From positions 124,001 to 188,000 of the forward strand of contig NZ_LFCT01000007.1 of the NCBI RefSeq assembly GCF_008692605.1: DNA of 64,000 nucleotides. The letters run 5' to 3'. Positions 52,028-61,976 of the stretch are shown one piece after another. A model generated the notes under the pieces. That model was not told the origin of the DNA and did no database searches. It saw only the letters and a list, made by a program, of their open reading frames with translations. How positions within the stretch are numbered: position 1 is the first letter of the stretch; each line of letters begins with the position of its first letter. A program made the translations under genes and the position numbers. Source of the stretch: Sphingobium estronivorans. GTDB taxonomy: Bacteria > Pseudomonadota > Alphaproteobacteria > Sphingomonadales > Sphingomonadaceae.

Positions 52028-53123
52028 CGATGCGCTCCCCCATGTCTATCTGGATGTCGGATTGGGCGCGGGCCTCGATGTCCGCATAATATTCGGAGAG
52101 ATCCATCTTGCTGAAATCGAGCGCCTGAAACTCCTCTGGCGTGAACCCGCGGCACATCGGCTTTTTGGCCGTGCCCCAGAGGTTGCCGTTGAAGGCCTTG
52201 AGCTGGGGTCGGCCTTGCTCCTGGATGATGCGGCCGAGCTTGGTGTTGAAGCAGCAGTGCCCGCGCGCCTTCTGCAGGCAGATGCCGAGAAAGCTCGAGG
52301 TGCAATAGCTGCCGATCTCGTGGCACATGCCCGACGAGCGCAGCATCGCCGTCTCCATGTCCTGCTGGTCACAGCCCGAAAACAGGAAGTCGATCATGAA
52401 GTTGATCGCCAGGCTTACGGCGAGCGATGTCGGGTCGAGCCCGATGATCAGGGCATTAGCACCGGCGCTTGCGGCCTGGCTTGCGGTCGCCCCGGCCTTG
52501 AAGGCCACATAGGCGGCTTTCATGCCCGTGAACACGCCCTTGGCGACCGCGATCTTGGTGCCGATCGACGAGATGGAGGACCCCATCCCGTCCTTCACGA
52601 TCTTTCCCTTGTCCTTGCAGCAGTTCGCAAAGGTGGTCGAAAGCCCGGCGGGCCGGCACCGCACCCCGCGGCCCGAGAATATCTCGATATTCCCGAGGCA
52701 ATTGCCGTCTGCATCGATGCCGCCATCCGGCTCCGTGCCAGGATCGTCCATCGGCGGCTCATCCACGATGGGATTGGTCGCGAGATCGGCGCATTGGTTG
52801 GGCGAGCAAGCCGGCGGGCCGCCCTCGGTTTTCACCAGGCAGGCATATTGCGGGCCGACTGGGCAGCTATATTGCCCCATCGCGTCCGCGACGCAGTCGA
52901 CCTCCTGGATCGGGCAAAGCCACGCGCCGCTGGTCGTCGAACGGCAGCTTGCCTGCTCGCCCTCATCGGCCGCATCGCCATTGTTGTTGAGGTCAGCCGC
53001 GCAGATATTCTGCGCGCGGGCGGCACTCGGACAGACAATCGCAACGCCCGCTCCGAGCACCAGCGCGAGCGCCGCGCCGCGCGGGTCGAGATACCAATAT
53101 CGCGTTGCCGCAAGACCCGTCAT
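51999..53123 (-). CDS. TraN-like protein, second part or second copy
   Basis: The 374-residue product has a signal peptide (residues 1-36) and about 20 Cys, for example NCCKDKGK, GMCHEIGSYC and GHCCFN, matching the C-terminal Cys-rich region of TraN, the outer-membrane mating-pair protein. A shorter N-terminal part holds Cys repeats. The preceding gene also looks TraN-like, so TraN may be split into two chains. The ATG at 53123 overlaps the upstream stop. Confidence 0.8.
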   Translation of the reverse strand: MTGLAATRYWYLDPRGAALALVLGAGVAIVCPSAARAQNICAADLNNNGDAADEGEQASCRSTTSGAWLCPIQEVDCVADAMGQYSCPVGPQYACLVKTEGGPPACSPNQCADLATNPIVDEPPMDDPGTEPDGGIDADGNCLGNIEIFSGRGVRCRPAGLSTTFANCCKDKGKIVKDGMGSSISSIGTKIAVAKGVFTGMKAAYVAFKAGATASQAASAGANALIIGLDPTSLAVSLAINFMIDFLFSGCDQQDMETAMLRSSGMCHEIGSYCTSSFLGICLQKARGHCCFNTKLGRIIQEQGRPQLKAFNGNLWGTAKKPMCRGFTPEEFQALDFSKMDLSEYYADIEARAQSDIQIDMGERIDAYLKAVNP

Positions 53124-55231
53124 GGCACGTTCCCCGTGCAGACCATGTCGGCCCCGGCGAGGCGCACCGTCTGCATCATCACCACCGCTTCCGGGAAATC
53201 GTCGAGGCATCCGCAGGCGGAGACAACTTCTTCGCCGGGCCCTGCCGGGCATCGATTGTCCGAGGTGCAGGCGTGGAAGAAGCTGTCGTAACCCGTCGGC
53301 ACATTCTGTTTCGCGCCTACCACGCCATCGGGCGCGGCTTCGCTATTGGCTTTGGGCGCGCGCGTCTTGCAGACGGGCTCGCACGCCGGCACGGAACCAC
53401 GGTCGGGGAGGCTGAAAGCGCGCGTCGATGTCGCGTAGCTGCCGTCGCTCTGGAGCGTCCGGTCGGCCAGCATCGTCTCCGTCGAATGGTCGATGATATA
53501 GGCGCCGCGGCTCGTGTCGGGCCTCGCGATATCGTCGACCGCGCAACGATAGGTCCGATCCTTCAGGAAGAAGTCGCGGGTGAGTTGTGTCGGGCAACTC
53601 GGTCCCCCCAATATGCGGGTTTGGGGCAGGGGCCTTAGGCCGGTCGCGACGCCGTTAATCCATGTCTGGACACCGTCGGCCAACTCGCTGTCGAGCTTGC
53701 ATTGCGGGTCGGACACGATCGCTCCGCAACCGTCGACAACCTGCTCCAGCGTCTTGCAGCTATTGTCGACATCGACATGGACCTGCGCGAAACCTTCGCC
53801 TCCCTCCGCAACCGCAACGCGAAGCCAGATCTCATGGTCGCCGGCCGTGAGATAGGAACGCAGGTCGAGATTGGGGTAGGAGTAGAAGGTCTTCTTCAAC
53901 TCGCACTTGCCCGGCGGAAGTCCGAGCGTGGTCCAGGGCGAGGGGCCAGAGCCCACCAAAATCCCGTCGATCCGCACCTGCGCCCAATCGTCGGCGAAGA
54001 ACTGAACAAGCCGTGCGTCAACGATCCGGTCGGGATCGTTTACATGCAGCACCATACGGAAGTCGATGAGCGTGCAGCTTCCACCGGCCAGGCTGTTATC
54101 CGCCGGTGAGCCCATCAGGAAGTCGAACGAGGTGCCATTCTCGATCGTCGAATAACCGCCCGACGTTCGGCTGATGATATCCTCGGCGCCGGGTTTCAAT
54201 ACGGTCACTCGCCGTTCGATCGAGCAATGGCGATATTGGAGCGCCGTGCCGCTGCCGATCGCCGATCCCTTGAGCGCCTGGAACACCGAATTGCCCGTCG
54301 ATGCGGCATAGGCATCCGATGCGATGGTCGCGGGATTGGCGCGATAAGCGGTCTGCGGGAGGTCGGGGTTGGCGGAGCAGGCGGTCGATTGCGCGCCGAC
54401 ATAGCGGATAGAGGGCCCGTCGATGACGGCCTCGGCAACGCCATAGCGCGGGTCGGCCGTGGTGAGCGCCCCGATCATCCCGCCACCAAGGTCGCGCAGT
54501 ACCGAGGCCATGTTGCCCCAGGCGAGGTTCGTGCCGCAGCTATTGTTGAGGCAATAGCATCCCGCGAGCTTGGGCATGTCGACCGAGGTCAGCTTGAGCG
54601 CCTTCGCCGCGTCGACATCCCAGCGGAAAAAGCTGCAACCGTTCCAGGTCCCGGGCTGGCAGGAGATGACTCCGTTCGCGCAAATTCCCGATACTGGCAC
54701 GGGAAGGTTCGCCGTGCTGTCGACCGATCCGTCGAGATCGGTGTCGCGGGCGATCGTGACCTTGCCGAGGTCGCCGGTCCCTGCCGGCTGCACGAGCACT
54801 TCGAGCATCGTCGCGGTCTTCTGGCAGGCGATGTTGGGCGCGAAGGTCCGGCTGTTGTCGACAGTCGAAATCTGCTGACCGGCGAGGCCTGGAGTCACAT
54901 AATTCTGCTGAAGGGCGTCGCTGTCGCTGGTCTTTGCACGCGACGCCTCGGCGGCGGCGCGGGCGCGCTCTTCCATCGTTTGCGCCGATGCCGGCGAAGC
55001 AAGAGGAAGGGCCAGCGCGGTCGCGACGATGGAACAGGCGGAGAGGAAGCGCCGATCCCATCGGGGGGGTATCGCGGCCGCGCTGGCCGGGGGTGGAGCG
55101 ACGCCGCCAGGGGGGCATAGCGGCGCCGCTCCGGTCCCGCACGGAAGCCATCGGCCGTAGGGGCCTTGGCGAACAGACCTCCGGAGTGGACGGCTGTCTC
55201 GCGCGGAACAGGGGGGAAGGGACCCGCTCAC
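53120..55231 (-). CDS. Large Cys-rich TraN-like protein
   Basis: The product of about 703 residues has a signal region (ALALPLASPASA), a coiled start and many Cys (GCYCLNNSCG, SACGCLDDF). It matches the N-terminal, adhesin-like part of the TraN family. The start is the GTG at 55231, which overlaps the traU stop (GTGA); the first 50 residues before the signal are unusual, and a later start cannot be excluded since no good ATG is in frame nearby. Confidence 0.75.
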   Translation of the reverse strand: MSGSLPPCSARDSRPLRRSVRQGPYGRWLPCGTGAAPLCPPGGVAPPPASAAAIPPRWDRRFLSACSIVATALALPLASPASAQTMEERARAAAEASRAKTSDSDALQQNYVTPGLAGQQISTVDNSRTFAPNIACQKTATMLEVLVQPAGTGDLGKVTIARDTDLDGSVDSTANLPVPVSGICANGVISCQPGTWNGCSFFRWDVDAAKALKLTSVDMPKLAGCYCLNNSCGTNLAWGNMASVLRDLGGGMIGALTTADPRYGVAEAVIDGPSIRYVGAQSTACSANPDLPQTAYRANPATIASDAYAASTGNSVFQALKGSAIGSGTALQYRHCSIERRVTVLKPGAEDIISRTSGGYSTIENGTSFDFLMGSPADNSLAGGSCTLIDFRMVLHVNDPDRIVDARLVQFFADDWAQVRIDGILVGSGPSPWTTLGLPPGKCELKKTFYSYPNLDLRSYLTAGDHEIWLRVAVAEGGEGFAQVHVDVDNSCKTLEQVVDGCGAIVSDPQCKLDSELADGVQTWINGVATGLRPLPQTRILGGPSCPTQLTRDFFLKDRTYRCAVDDIARPDTSRGAYIIDHSTETMLADRTLQSDGSYATSTRAFSLPDRGSVPACEPVCKTRAPKANSEAAPDGVVGAKQNVPTGYDSFFHACTSDNRCPAGPGEEVVSACGCLDDFPEAVVMMQTVRLAGADMVCTGNVP

Positions 55232-56244
55232 GGCACCGGTATCCCGGCGCAGCAGATCACCTTTTCGAAGAGCATGAACTGGGCGTTGTCCTTCCCCGGC
55301 GCATGCTTGGCCGAGGACCAAAGTGCGCCTGGGCGGCCGATGTTGACGCACTTGCCGCCCTTCACGGGCTCCATGATCTGGAGCTTGTAGCGGGACTTGG
55401 TCCAGACGGGCTGGGGCACGAACGAGCAGCCGTCCGCCGAACTGATGGTAAGCGCGCCCAGCCGCCCCATCATGAAGACGCCGCGGGCCGCGAGCCCTGC
55501 CCAGGCTTCGACCGAGTCATCGAAATGAATATCGCCGGCGATCGGATAGGTCGCGCCCCAGCTCCCCATGCACCAGAACAGGGGGTCGATCACCTTGCCC
55601 GCCGCGGCTGCGGCGCTGTCGCCCATGCAGGCGAGGCCAGCAGCGGGGTTGCCGAACAATATGCCCTCAGGCTGGATGATCGCGCCGAGCGTCCCCGACT
55701 GCCAGGTCGGCAGCACCTCGGTGATCATGGCGACATCGAAGCCGTCATTCTCGAGGCACGGCAGGTCCGTGAACATGTCGAGCATCGCCCAGACCGGCGA
55801 GATGTAATAGTGCATCTGGGCGAACATCTTGCGCGTGTTCGTCCCGTCGGAAATCGACGATTGGCTGCCCTGCAGCTTGCCGCCGGTCGGCAGCAGGTCG
55901 GCGCCCAGCGCCATCATGCAGCCCGGTTCGGTCACTACGTCGACCATCCGGTTCGGCGACCAGTAGGAGACCTTGACCCCGAACCAGAACTGGATGCCCT
56001 TGCGGCAGGCGCACAGAGGCTTGGATGAGGATTGCGCGTCGAGTGCCTTGTCGAGCTTGTCGAAGCTCCCCACCCGAATGCCGCCGACCGTGATCGGAAA
56101 GATGCAGGTCCAGCGCACCTTGGTGATCGGATTGAAGACGGTGCCCGCCTCGCATTTGGAGGCGTGGGCCTGGCTCGGCCAGGCGAGCGTCATCAGCAGC
56201 CCGATGATAAGTCCCGTAACAAAGACGGGTAGCCGCCCGATCAT
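55228..56244 (-). CDS. traU: Conjugative transfer protein TraU
   Basis: The 338-residue product has a signal peptide (ASPSQA-like end) and is Cys-rich with CEAGTVFNPITKVRWTCIFP near the N-terminus, AYWSPNR-like text and a C-terminal CCAGIPVP. TraU is periplasmic and needed for DNA transfer. It overlaps traW by ATGA. Confidence 0.93.
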   Translation of the reverse strand: MIGRLPVFVTGLIIGLLMTLAWPSQAHASKCEAGTVFNPITKVRWTCIFPITVGGIRVGSFDKLDKALDAQSSSKPLCACRKGIQFWFGVKVSYWSPNRMVDVVTEPGCMMALGADLLPTGGKLQGSQSSISDGTNTRKMFAQMHYYISPVWAMLDMFTDLPCLENDGFDVAMITEVLPTWQSGTLGAIIQPEGILFGNPAAGLACMGDSAAAAAGKVIDPLFWCMGSWGATYPIAGDIHFDDSVEAWAGLAARGVFMMGRLGALTISSADGCSFVPQPVWTKSRYKLQIMEPVKGGKCVNIGRPGALWSSAKHAPGKDNAQFMLFEKVICCAGIPVP

Positions 56245-56933
56245 CGCGTCACTCCTTTCGCCACGGCCACGGTGGCCCGGCTCTTCGGCCCATATTCGGT
56301 GAGGATGAGGCGCGTGCCGGACTGCTCGACGATGACCGGCGCGAGGGTGAGTCCCAGGCGCTGCTTGACCCGCTCCTCGAGGATGAAGATCGGACGACCG
56401 GTTTTCTCACTCAGGTCGATGGCGTCGCCATTCTGAGTCCCAAGCGCCGAGAGCAGGATGAAATCGCTCGCGCGGGCGTTGCGAAGCGCCCAGCCGAGAT
56501 CTCGGGGATGCACGACGACGAGGCGCTGTGGCAGCTTCACATAGGTCAATGGGTTGAACGTGAAGCCCTTCGGGTAGAGCGTCTTGCCGCCCGGCAGCGT
56601 GATGTCGAAGTCGAGCGTGTAGAAGGGGATGACGCTGCGCACCCGGTCAGCGCCGGCGACCCCGAGCGGAGCGGCCTTGAGCGCGCTCCATTTTTCGCGC
56701 GGGCCGAACGCCTTGCTCATGTCGCTGGGCAGCGTCGCGACCTTGGCCTCGATCTCGGCAAGCGCGTCGGGCTCCGCGATCGGCCAGGTTCGGCCGATCG
56801 TGCTGCGCGATGGGGCGCTTCCGGCGACCGGCCCAGCCGCGGCGAGCGCGGCAGCCACAGCCAGCGCATTGCCCGTCAAGAGCACGAGGACGATGGGCCC
56901 GCGGCGGACCCGGCGCAGCAGATCAGCGGCCAT
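56241..56933 (-). CDS. traW: Conjugative transfer protein TraW
   Basis: The product of about 230 residues has a hydrophobic N-terminal signal and the TraW pattern IPFYTLDFDITLPGGKTLYPKG. Conserved ends are GWALRNARASDFILL and RPIFILEERVKQR. The ATG at 56933 has GGAGG seven bases upstream; an earlier ATG (56975) is less likely. It overlaps the small upstream gene. Confidence 0.9.
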   Translation of the reverse strand: MAADLLRRVRRGPIVLVLLTGNALAVAAALAAAGPVAGSAPSRSTIGRTWPIAEPDALAEIEAKVATLPSDMSKAFGPREKWSALKAAPLGVAGADRVRSVIPFYTLDFDITLPGGKTLYPKGFTFNPLTYVKLPQRLVVVHPRDLGWALRNARASDFILLSALGTQNGDAIDLSEKTGRPIFILEERVKQRLGLTLAPVIVEQSGTRLILTEYGPKSRATVAVAKGVTR

Positions 56934-57156
56934 GACGGTGCCTCCAATGCTGTTCGGGCGGATCGGGAATGCCAATAAGGGCGGCGATGAACGCGCAGGA
57001 GGCGAGAGGGGTTAGGGCCCAGATCAGAACGCCTGCCCCAGCTCCGAGCGCCGGCGACATGAGCAAGAGCGTGCTCTGCACCAGCATGAGCAGGAAGCCG
57101 CTGACCGTGAGCCGGATCGCCGATTGCGACGGCGCGGAAGAGATGAGGCCGTTCAT
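56923..57156 (-). CDS. Small membrane protein in the transfer operon
   Basis: The 77-residue product has two hydrophobic helices and a His/Arg-rich end. It overlaps both neighbours by a few bases, which shows it is a real operon member. It is not recognised; its place suggests a TrbI- or pilus-assembly-related role. Confidence 0.6.
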   Translation of the reverse strand: MNGLISSAPSQSAIRLTVSGFLLMLVQSTLLLMSPALGAGAGVLIWALTPLASCAFIAALIGIPDPPEQHWRHRHGR

Positions 57157-57479
57157 TTGCCTCTTCTCCGGCGCACGCGGCTCATCAGTTTCGCTGTACC
57201 CGCCGAAAGGCTCAGCAGCAGGAGGCCGGTCGCGAAGCAAGAGGCAGCAACGAGGAGCGAGGCGCGCAGCACCATCATCGTCGGCTGTTTGAGAAGGAGT
57301 CCGGCGAAGAGCACCAGCAGGCCGATCATCACCGTCTCGATCGCCACTAGTCGGAACCGCCACTGGAAGGACTCCGCTTCGAACCGCTCGGCAAGACGCC
57401 GCTCGACGATCACTTCGATGGCTTCGTTGTCGGACCAGTTGAGCGGCAACTGATCGGGGTGCGGACGATGGCGTGTCAT
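57153..57479 (-). CDS. Small membrane protein, possibly TrbI-like
   Basis: The 108-residue product has a soluble N-terminal part and two membrane helices (about 45-67 and 72-92) followed by an Arg-rich end. It lies between traC and traW, the place of TrbI in F, but the match is weak. Confidence 0.55.
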   Translation of the reverse strand: MTRHRPHPDQLPLNWSDNEAIEVIVERRLAERFEAESFQWRFRLVAIETVMIGLLVLFAGLLLKQPTMMVLRASLLVAASCFATGLLLLSLSAGTAKLMSRVRRRRGK

Positions 57480-57484
57480 GGCCG

Positions 57485-60001
57485 TCACGCTCCCGCGAAG
57501 GCCGGCGCGCCGGGCGCGCCGAGGATTTGCGAGGGCTCGACACCGGCCAGCCGGCACACCGCCTCGAGCGGTGAAAGGCCCTGGCGCATAAGCGCCTCGA
57601 ACGCGGCGACCTCATCCGGCGCGGAGGTATTGATCCAATAAGAGAAGGGATCGACGACAAGCCGCGCAATGCCGAGGCCAAGCGGAGAGTCGATGAACAC
57701 CTCGGAATAGTGGGGCTTTGAATTGCGCACCGACTTCAGCAGGTCGAGAACGAAGCCCGAATAATCGAGAATCTTGTTGTCGACCGCGCGATCGTAGGTC
57801 GATCCCTGCAGGAGGAACCGGGTCGCGGCGTTTTCGAGGATGACTTGGCCGGTTCCGCCGAACAGCATGAGGTCGTTCATGCTCTGCAGGACGACACCGA
57901 AGCTGCCGCGATACTTGCGCGCGCGTCGATAGCCCTGGCTGATCGCTTCGGCCAGACGACTGAGATCCTGCCCCGCAGTGGGCGTGATGAACTGGGCGGC
58001 TTCCTCGCACAGCACGAAGCGCGGGCGGTCGCGCGCGGAGAGATAGAGTTCCTGGGTGACCGCGTTGACCACGACCATGACGATGACGTTGAACAGGTCA
58101 GGCATTGCCTTGAGGCGCTCGAGCTCGAGCACCACGAATTCGTCGTTGCGGATGTCGAGGGTCGAAGGGCCGTTGAAATAATGGCCATAGGCGCCGCCCG
58201 ACCCGAAATCGCGCAGGTTGAAGGCGAGCTCACGCGCCGTTGGCACGAGATGGTCGACGCGGTCGAGGTCGGTCTCTACCAGCGAGGGATAGGTCCCGAG
58301 CCATTCGCGCACCGCGTCGATGCCATGATCGGCCCGCCCCGTGTCGATTGTCCATTGGACGGCGGACTTGAGCAGGTTCCACTCGGAGGTCGTGACGCCC
58401 TTGCGGGTCGATGCATTCGCCATTTCCGCGACGATCGCCACGGCCATGGTAATCGCCGACTGCTTGTCGTCGCCGTCGAGCGCGAGCCCCATATCGAAGG
58501 GGTTCAAAACCAGATGCTCTTCACCGATATCGATGTAGCGGCCCGAGCAGAGCGTGCAGAGCTTCCGGTAGCTTCCGCCGATATCGATGATGCGAATGAG
58601 CGCGCCGCAGGCATAATATTGCTGGCACAGGTTGTTGAGCAGGAAGCTCTTGCCCGCCCCGCTCTCGGCCGAGACAATGAAATTGTAGTTGTTGATCCTC
58701 GGATCGAACAGGTCGAGCGTGACGAGCTGACCCTTGCGACCGGTATAGAGCAACGCCGGACGCCCGCCGCCGCGAAAGTCGGTCTGGATCGGCGCCATCA
58801 GCACCGCCGCCTTCACCGGCATCCGGAAGTCCCGCTCGAGCAGACGCAACGTCGTGCGGTCGGGATAGAGCCCGAAGGGCAAACTCATCACGAGCAGCGT
58901 CGGATTGAGATAGCTCTCCTCCTGCATCGAGAAGGGCTGCGGCTCGCCCTCCCACAGCCGCTTGGCACGCGCTGCGAGATCGCGGGCATGGGCACGGTCG
59001 CGGCCGAACACCCAGATGGTCGGGATCACCCGAACGAACTTGCTGTTGCCCGCCTCGTCGAGGATCCAGCCGATCTCCTCGATCTGCTTGCCGACCTCGA
59101 CCGCGAAGCTGCCCGCCGCCTTCTGCGCCGAGAGGATTTGCGCGCGTTTGTGGATCTCGAACTGCGAATGATCGAACAGGATGTTGAGCGTGTAGAGGAA
59201 CGGCCCGCCAATCTGGTCGCTGTCCTCGGACGCGCCGCGCATGCCGCCCATCAGGCGATTGGCGCGTTCGGCGGTGATTCTGCGCGCCGGCGCCTTGGGC
59301 GTCAGGCAGCGCGCGACCTGGTTGCCAAGGAACACCTCGGCGCCCTCGAACACGAGATCGGGGCCCGCATCGATGATCTGCTTGGCGATCGGCGGTGCGC
59401 CGGTGGTCGATCCGTCGGCGAACACACCCGGCGCCGGATCGGCGACGCCGTTGAAGATGCGCCGATAGAAGGCGACCATCTCCTGCGGAGGCAGGCGGCG
59501 AATTCCGAGCTTTGAGAGCTGCTCCTCGACCTGCCGCCGCAGATCCTCGCCGAGCGGCCGCCGCGTCTTGATCGAGAGCAGCGTGCGGAAGTTGCGCACC
59601 GGGATGCCATGCAGCGCCTTCAGGCCATGACGACCCTCGCTCAGATAGGCATGGGTGCGCCGCGCCGAGGCCTGGATCAGCGGATCATCGCGGGTCTTGA
59701 GGTCGAGGAAGGCATCGAGTGCATCGTCGATCAGCGGATCGGCGAAGGTGTGGAGTTGGAGGACCGTCCCGTCCGGGAAGTGGATATTGAGGAGACCCTG
59801 CAGGGCACTCTGAACATGACCGAACATATAGGCGGTCGGAACCAGCTCCCAGGCATGGCCCCAGGTATCGTCGATGCAGAGAAAGGCCTCTGTCCCGTCA
59901 TCCCAGGCGACGAGTGGCAGATAATCCGAGAAGCTGTCGCGCCGGACGGCATTGCGAAGGCGGGCGTAGGAGAGGCCGCTGCTCGATGCCGGCGGGCTCA
60001 C
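57485..60001 (-). CDS. traC: Conjugative ATPase TraC
   Basis: The 838-residue product is the VirB4/TraC family ATPase that powers pilus assembly. It has a Walker A, ESGAGKSF (near residue 447), a Walker B, VLCEEAAQF (near 662), and an N-terminal domain of about 400 residues. It starts at a GTG overlapping the traV stop (GTGA). Confidence 0.94.
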   Translation of the reverse strand: MSPPASSSGLSYARLRNAVRRDSFSDYLPLVAWDDGTEAFLCIDDTWGHAWELVPTAYMFGHVQSALQGLLNIHFPDGTVLQLHTFADPLIDDALDAFLDLKTRDDPLIQASARRTHAYLSEGRHGLKALHGIPVRNFRTLLSIKTRRPLGEDLRRQVEEQLSKLGIRRLPPQEMVAFYRRIFNGVADPAPGVFADGSTTGAPPIAKQIIDAGPDLVFEGAEVFLGNQVARCLTPKAPARRITAERANRLMGGMRGASEDSDQIGGPFLYTLNILFDHSQFEIHKRAQILSAQKAAGSFAVEVGKQIEEIGWILDEAGNSKFVRVIPTIWVFGRDRAHARDLAARAKRLWEGEPQPFSMQEESYLNPTLLVMSLPFGLYPDRTTLRLLERDFRMPVKAAVLMAPIQTDFRGGGRPALLYTGRKGQLVTLDLFDPRINNYNFIVSAESGAGKSFLLNNLCQQYYACGALIRIIDIGGSYRKLCTLCSGRYIDIGEEHLVLNPFDMGLALDGDDKQSAITMAVAIVAEMANASTRKGVTTSEWNLLKSAVQWTIDTGRADHGIDAVREWLGTYPSLVETDLDRVDHLVPTARELAFNLRDFGSGGAYGHYFNGPSTLDIRNDEFVVLELERLKAMPDLFNVIVMVVVNAVTQELYLSARDRPRFVLCEEAAQFITPTAGQDLSRLAEAISQGYRRARKYRGSFGVVLQSMNDLMLFGGTGQVILENAATRFLLQGSTYDRAVDNKILDYSGFVLDLLKSVRNSKPHYSEVFIDSPLGLGIARLVVDPFSYWINTSAPDEVAAFEALMRQGLSPLEAVCRLAGVEPSQILGAPGAPAFAGA

Positions 60002-60636
60002 CGCTTTGGCTCCGGTGCCGGGGCGACGATCGCCGGCGCGGGCGTGGTGGTCTCGCTCGACGCAGGTTCGCCATCCGGCACGGCGGGTTCACGGACCTGC
60101 CCGAGGATAGGCGCTTGCGATGCGCGATCGGGCGCGCCGACGAGTGCGCCGCCCACGACCCAGACGGGCTTGTCGACCACCGAGTAGACGTACCGAGGCA
60201 TATAGAGGCGATCCGGGCGCTGGCGATCGGCATAGGGCAGGATCAGCGTGCGCACGGTCCGCGCGGGCTTGAGCATCGGCGTGACCGGCGCTTCGACCAG
60301 GTCTTTCAATTCGCGGTAGACGCTGTCGCGATAGCTGCCATAGGCGTTGCCCGCGGCCTCGTTCCGTGATCGTGCGCTCCTGCGGGCGGTGTCCTGGCCG
60401 CGCAGCATGGCGCGGTCGTTGGTCACCTTCGGGTCGGACTTCGACGCGACGCCCGCGACCGCGTCCTCATAGGCCCGATCGGGATGAATGCACTGGCCGT
60501 GGTCGTTGTTCTTGCAGTCGAACTTCTCCGAATAGGGCGACATCATCGCGCCCACCGTCGCGCAGCCGCCCAGGGCTGCGAGCAGGCTGAACGAGAGCAA
60601 GGTTCGATGAAGAGATTTGTAGGCCAGCACGCGCAT
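59998..60636 (-). CDS. traV: Outer-membrane lipoprotein TraV
   Basis: The 212-residue product has a signal ending in LGGC (lipobox) and a short Cys pair (FDCKNNDHGQCIHP), as in TraV. It forms the outer-membrane core with TraK and TraB. The ATG at 60636 has AGGAGG seven bases before it. Confidence 0.9.
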   Translation of the reverse strand: MRVLAYKSLHRTLLSFSLLAALGGCATVGAMMSPYSEKFDCKNNDHGQCIHPDRAYEDAVAGVASKSDPKVTNDRAMLRGQDTARRSARSRNEAAGNAYGSYRDSVYRELKDLVEAPVTPMLKPARTVRTLILPYADRQRPDRLYMPRYVYSVVDKPVWVVGGALVGAPDRASQAPILGQVREPAVPDGEPASSETTTPAPAIVAPAPEPKR

Positions 60637-60671
60637 GGCGGAACCTCCTGTGGATTGGGGAAGGCGTCGCA

Positions 60672-61976
60672 TCAGAACTTGCTTCCGACCGATGGCTTGA
60701 TATCGAGCGCGAGACCTTCCTGAATGACGACCACGACATCCTTGGCGGCGCCGACTTCGACGACCGGGCCCGCCTGACGGGCGAGGTCGAGGTAGAAATC
60801 GGTGAGCTTGTCCGATGATTTGGAGAGGCCGCCGGCAATGCCCGACTTGGCGGCATCGCCCGCGTCGAGACTGCGCACGCTGCCGAGCGCCGAGGTCGAG
60901 AGGCTCCCGAACGATCCTTCGACCGATTGCGAGATACCGGCGATCGTCCCGGCAATGAACGACCGCGCAAGCGTCGCGCCGGCCCGTGTCACCACCTTGC
61001 CGGACAGACCTTTCTTGCCGTCGGCATCGACGAAGAAGCCCTTGATCGCCTGGTCGACCACCGCATGCTCGTCGAAGTCGACGCAGCTTATGGAGACGAG
61101 CTGAACCTCGACCCGCTCCTTGGCGAGACTTCCCGTCGCGTTGCCGATGACGAAGCAGCCGGAGAGATTGGCCTTGACCTCGTTCGGGAGCACCGCCGGC
61201 GCCTGGACGCGAGCGATGATCGGCTCGGGGTTACTTGTGGCGTCCCGGCTCGCCAACGCGTCGATCCCGGTCAGCAGCCGAGCCTTCATGAAACCAGGTG
61301 GCAAATAGATCGTCCGCTTGCCTTTTTTTGACCCGGCCCCGCCGCCAGCGCCTCCCTCCGGTGCTTGCGTGGCGGTCGCAGCGCCGATTGCGCCGACCTG
61401 TCTTTCCGTGGGTGGCGCCGGCGGCGCCGGCGGCGCAGCCGGCGCGCTCGGCGGCGCTGGGATTTCATCGGCAGCTCCCCTGGCCTCGGGCGGCGCGGGC
61501 GGATAGGCTGGCGCATTGTCGGGAAGGGCGGGGGGCAGATCGCCGTCTCCGCCCACGCTCGGGGAATGGCCACCGCCGGTCACACCGGGAACCACCTTCC
61601 CTTCCTCGATTGCGGTCACCCGGTCTCCGAGCAGGGTCTGCCCGTCGAGAATCTTCTGAAGATCGCCGCGCAGCTTGACTTCGAGACTATCGCCACGAAG
61701 GCCGGCGCCCATATCGAGGTTGGATGCCTGTGGCGCCTTGGGCGCTTCCTCATGACCGCTGCGGCTTGCCGTGTAGAGACCAAGACCGAGCAGCGCGATC
61801 GAGGACACCACGCCCAACTGCTTGGCGCGCAGCTTTTGGTCGGATGTCAGCTTCGCCCACTGCGCGGGGAGGTCGAGCAACGCGGGGCGAGCGATCGGCG
61901 CATTATTGTAGCCTTCCGGGGGGCGGGAGGCGGCGGCCGGGGATAGTCCCTCCGGGATCTCTTCGGGCGTGCTCAT
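60672..61976 (-). CDS. traB: Conjugative transfer protein TraB
   Basis: The 434-residue product has one membrane helix (about 52-66), a Pro-rich middle and a VirB10-like C-terminal domain (IYLPPGFMKARLLTGIDA, SGCFVIGNATGSLAKERVEV). It spans the periplasm and links inner and outer membranes. It overlaps traK by ATGA. Confidence 0.93.
   Translation of the reverse strand: MSTPEEIPEGLSPAAASRPPEGYNNAPIARPALLDLPAQWAKLTSDQKLRAKQLGVVSSIALLGLGLYTASRSGHEEAPKAPQASNLDMGAGLRGDSLEVKLRGDLQKILDGQTLLGDRVTAIEEGKVVPGVTGGGHSPSVGGDGDLPPALPDNAPAYPPAPPEARGAADEIPAPPSAPAAPPAPPAPPTERQVGAIGAATATQAPEGGAGGGAGSKKGKRTIYLPPGFMKARLLTGIDALASRDATSNPEPIIARVQAPAVLPNEVKANLSGCFVIGNATGSLAKERVEVQLVSISCVDFDEHAVVDQAIKGFFVDADGKKGLSGKVVTRAGATLARSFIAGTIAGISQSVEGSFGSLSTSALGSVRSLDAGDAAKSGIAGGLSKSSDKLTDFYLDLARQAGPVVEVGAAKDVVVVIQEGLALDIKPSVGSKF

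Noticed and set aside
55060..55140. Possible frameshift at a G7 run in the large TraN-like gene
   Set aside because: The downstream frame is intact from the GTG that overlaps traU through a signal peptide, so no shift is needed, although the exact start stays uncertain.
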